Assembly: GCF_000515115.1 (NCBI RefSeq)
Contig: NZ_AZXF01000023.1
Coordinates: 186 to 64,185 of the forward strand
DNA length: 64,000 nt
Source of the DNA: Nocardiopsis sp. CNT312
GTDB lineage: Bacteria; Actinomycetota; Actinomycetes; Streptosporangiales; Streptosporangiaceae
Reading direction: 5' to 3'
The position numbers and the translations under genes were made by a program. The notes under the pieces were generated by a model. It did no database searches and was not told the DNA's origin. It was given only the letters and a program-made list of their open reading frames with translations. Positions 63,599 to 64,000 of the stretch are shown here, in pieces (position 1 is the stretch's first letter; each line of letters starts with the position of its first letter).

Positions 63599-64000
63599 CT
63601 ACTTCGTCGAGGGCGGCCAGGCGTAGCGGTACGCGGGTACGGACGCGGCCCCCTCGACGTGGTGTGCCGCTTCGCCGAGCCGTGTCCAGTCCAGGCGCTC
63701 GTACAGGCGGATCGCGGCCCGGTCCTTGGCCATCACGTCCAGGACGAGGGAGAGGCCGTGGTCGCGGGCGTGGTCCATGGCCGTCCGGGTCAGCCGTTCA
63801 CCCAGGCCCGCCCCGCGTTCTTCGGGGAGGACGTACAAGCGGGCCAGCACCGCGACCCGTGAGGGGTCGCCGCCGGTGTACGCGGCCCACATACGGGCGG
63901 CGTCCTCGCCGCCGGGGCCGCTGAGGCCGATCTGGCCGACCGCGCAGCCTCCCACTTCGGCGACCCAGGAGTGCCGGAGTCCTGGGAAGTCCAGCCAGGC
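63599..64000 (-). CDS. GNAT-family N-acetyltransferase, partial at right edge
   Basis: At least 133 codons are open to the window end, where the frame continues, so the N terminus is missing. The acetyl-CoA loop is YVLPEERGAGLGERL and a following segment reads MDHARDHGLSLVLDV, then RLYERLDWTRLG, the usual GNAT end. It acetylates a small molecule or protein amine; substrate unknown. The internal GTG at 63955 is not a convincing start because conserved sequence continues upstream. Confidence 0.88.
   Translation of the reverse strand, partial: AWLDFPGLRHSWVAEVGGCAVGQIGLSGPGGEDAARMWAAYTGGDPSRVAVLARLYVLPEERGAGLGERLTRTAMDHARDHGLSLVLDVMAKDRAAIRLYERLDWTRLGEAAHHVEGAASVPAYRYAWPPSTK

Overview
The window is very GC-rich DNA from a filamentous actinomycete. 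It has many GTG/TTG starts, ATGA and GTGA start/stop overlaps, and terminators that are perfect hairpins with few or no U residues. A WhiB regulator, coenzyme F420 synthesis, MtrA-MtrB-LpqB, and a family-18 chitinase beside GlcNAc-type regulation fit a sporulating soil actinomycete. A Nocardiopsis-like genus is my guess, but it rests on gene content only.

Core block (about 1.5-50 kb). fbiC, then fbiA-fbiB, whiB, a GT2 membrane glycosyltransferase with a DUF5719 protein, a zincin-like protein, DUF3499, manB, Trm112, S-adenosylhomocysteinase, mtrA-mtrB-lpqB, comF, hpf and secA follow the order known from other actinomycetes (mycobacterial whiB2/fbiAB to secA1; Streptomyces whiB to secA). Lineage-specific pieces are inserted. 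A VapBC-like toxin-antitoxin pair and a chitinase lie between fbiC and fbiAB. A Ser/Thr kinase and an unknown gene lie between Trm112 and sahH. A second, short SAHH-like gene directly follows sahH. A RDD/SpoIIM/DUF58/MoxR/DUF4350/DUF4129 group (the MoxR locus) sits before mtrA, with a decayed DUF397/MazF fragment beside it.

After secA (43.7-49.4 kb) come a DM13 protein, a GntR/UTRA regulator divergent from a SIS-domain gene and a GH3 N-acetylhexosaminidase lipoprotein, then a HAD hydrolase and a DUF6912 protein. A 22-bp near-palindrome lies in the divergent promoter and suggests amino-sugar control.

Accessory region (49.5-64 kb). An MFS pump and aldo/keto reductase lie divergent from an MmyB-like regulator. 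Next is a ten-gene minus-strand operon: PaaI thioesterase, AvrD-family protein, KAS III, acyl carrier protein, histidine phosphatase, ABM monooxygenase, FAD hydroxylase, carboxymuconolactone-decarboxylase-like protein, aldo/keto reductase and a second KAS III-like enzyme. It is bounded by a strong promoter and a perfect terminator, and faces a small LuxR-type regulator across an AT-rich spacer. The composition resembles a small non-modular pathway joining a beta-ketoacyl chain to a sugar phosphate, as AvrD does in syringolide synthesis. It is the best candidate here for an undescribed system. An ArsR/SDR divergent pair and a GNAT gene cut by the right edge close the window; an Rhs fragment lies at the left edge.
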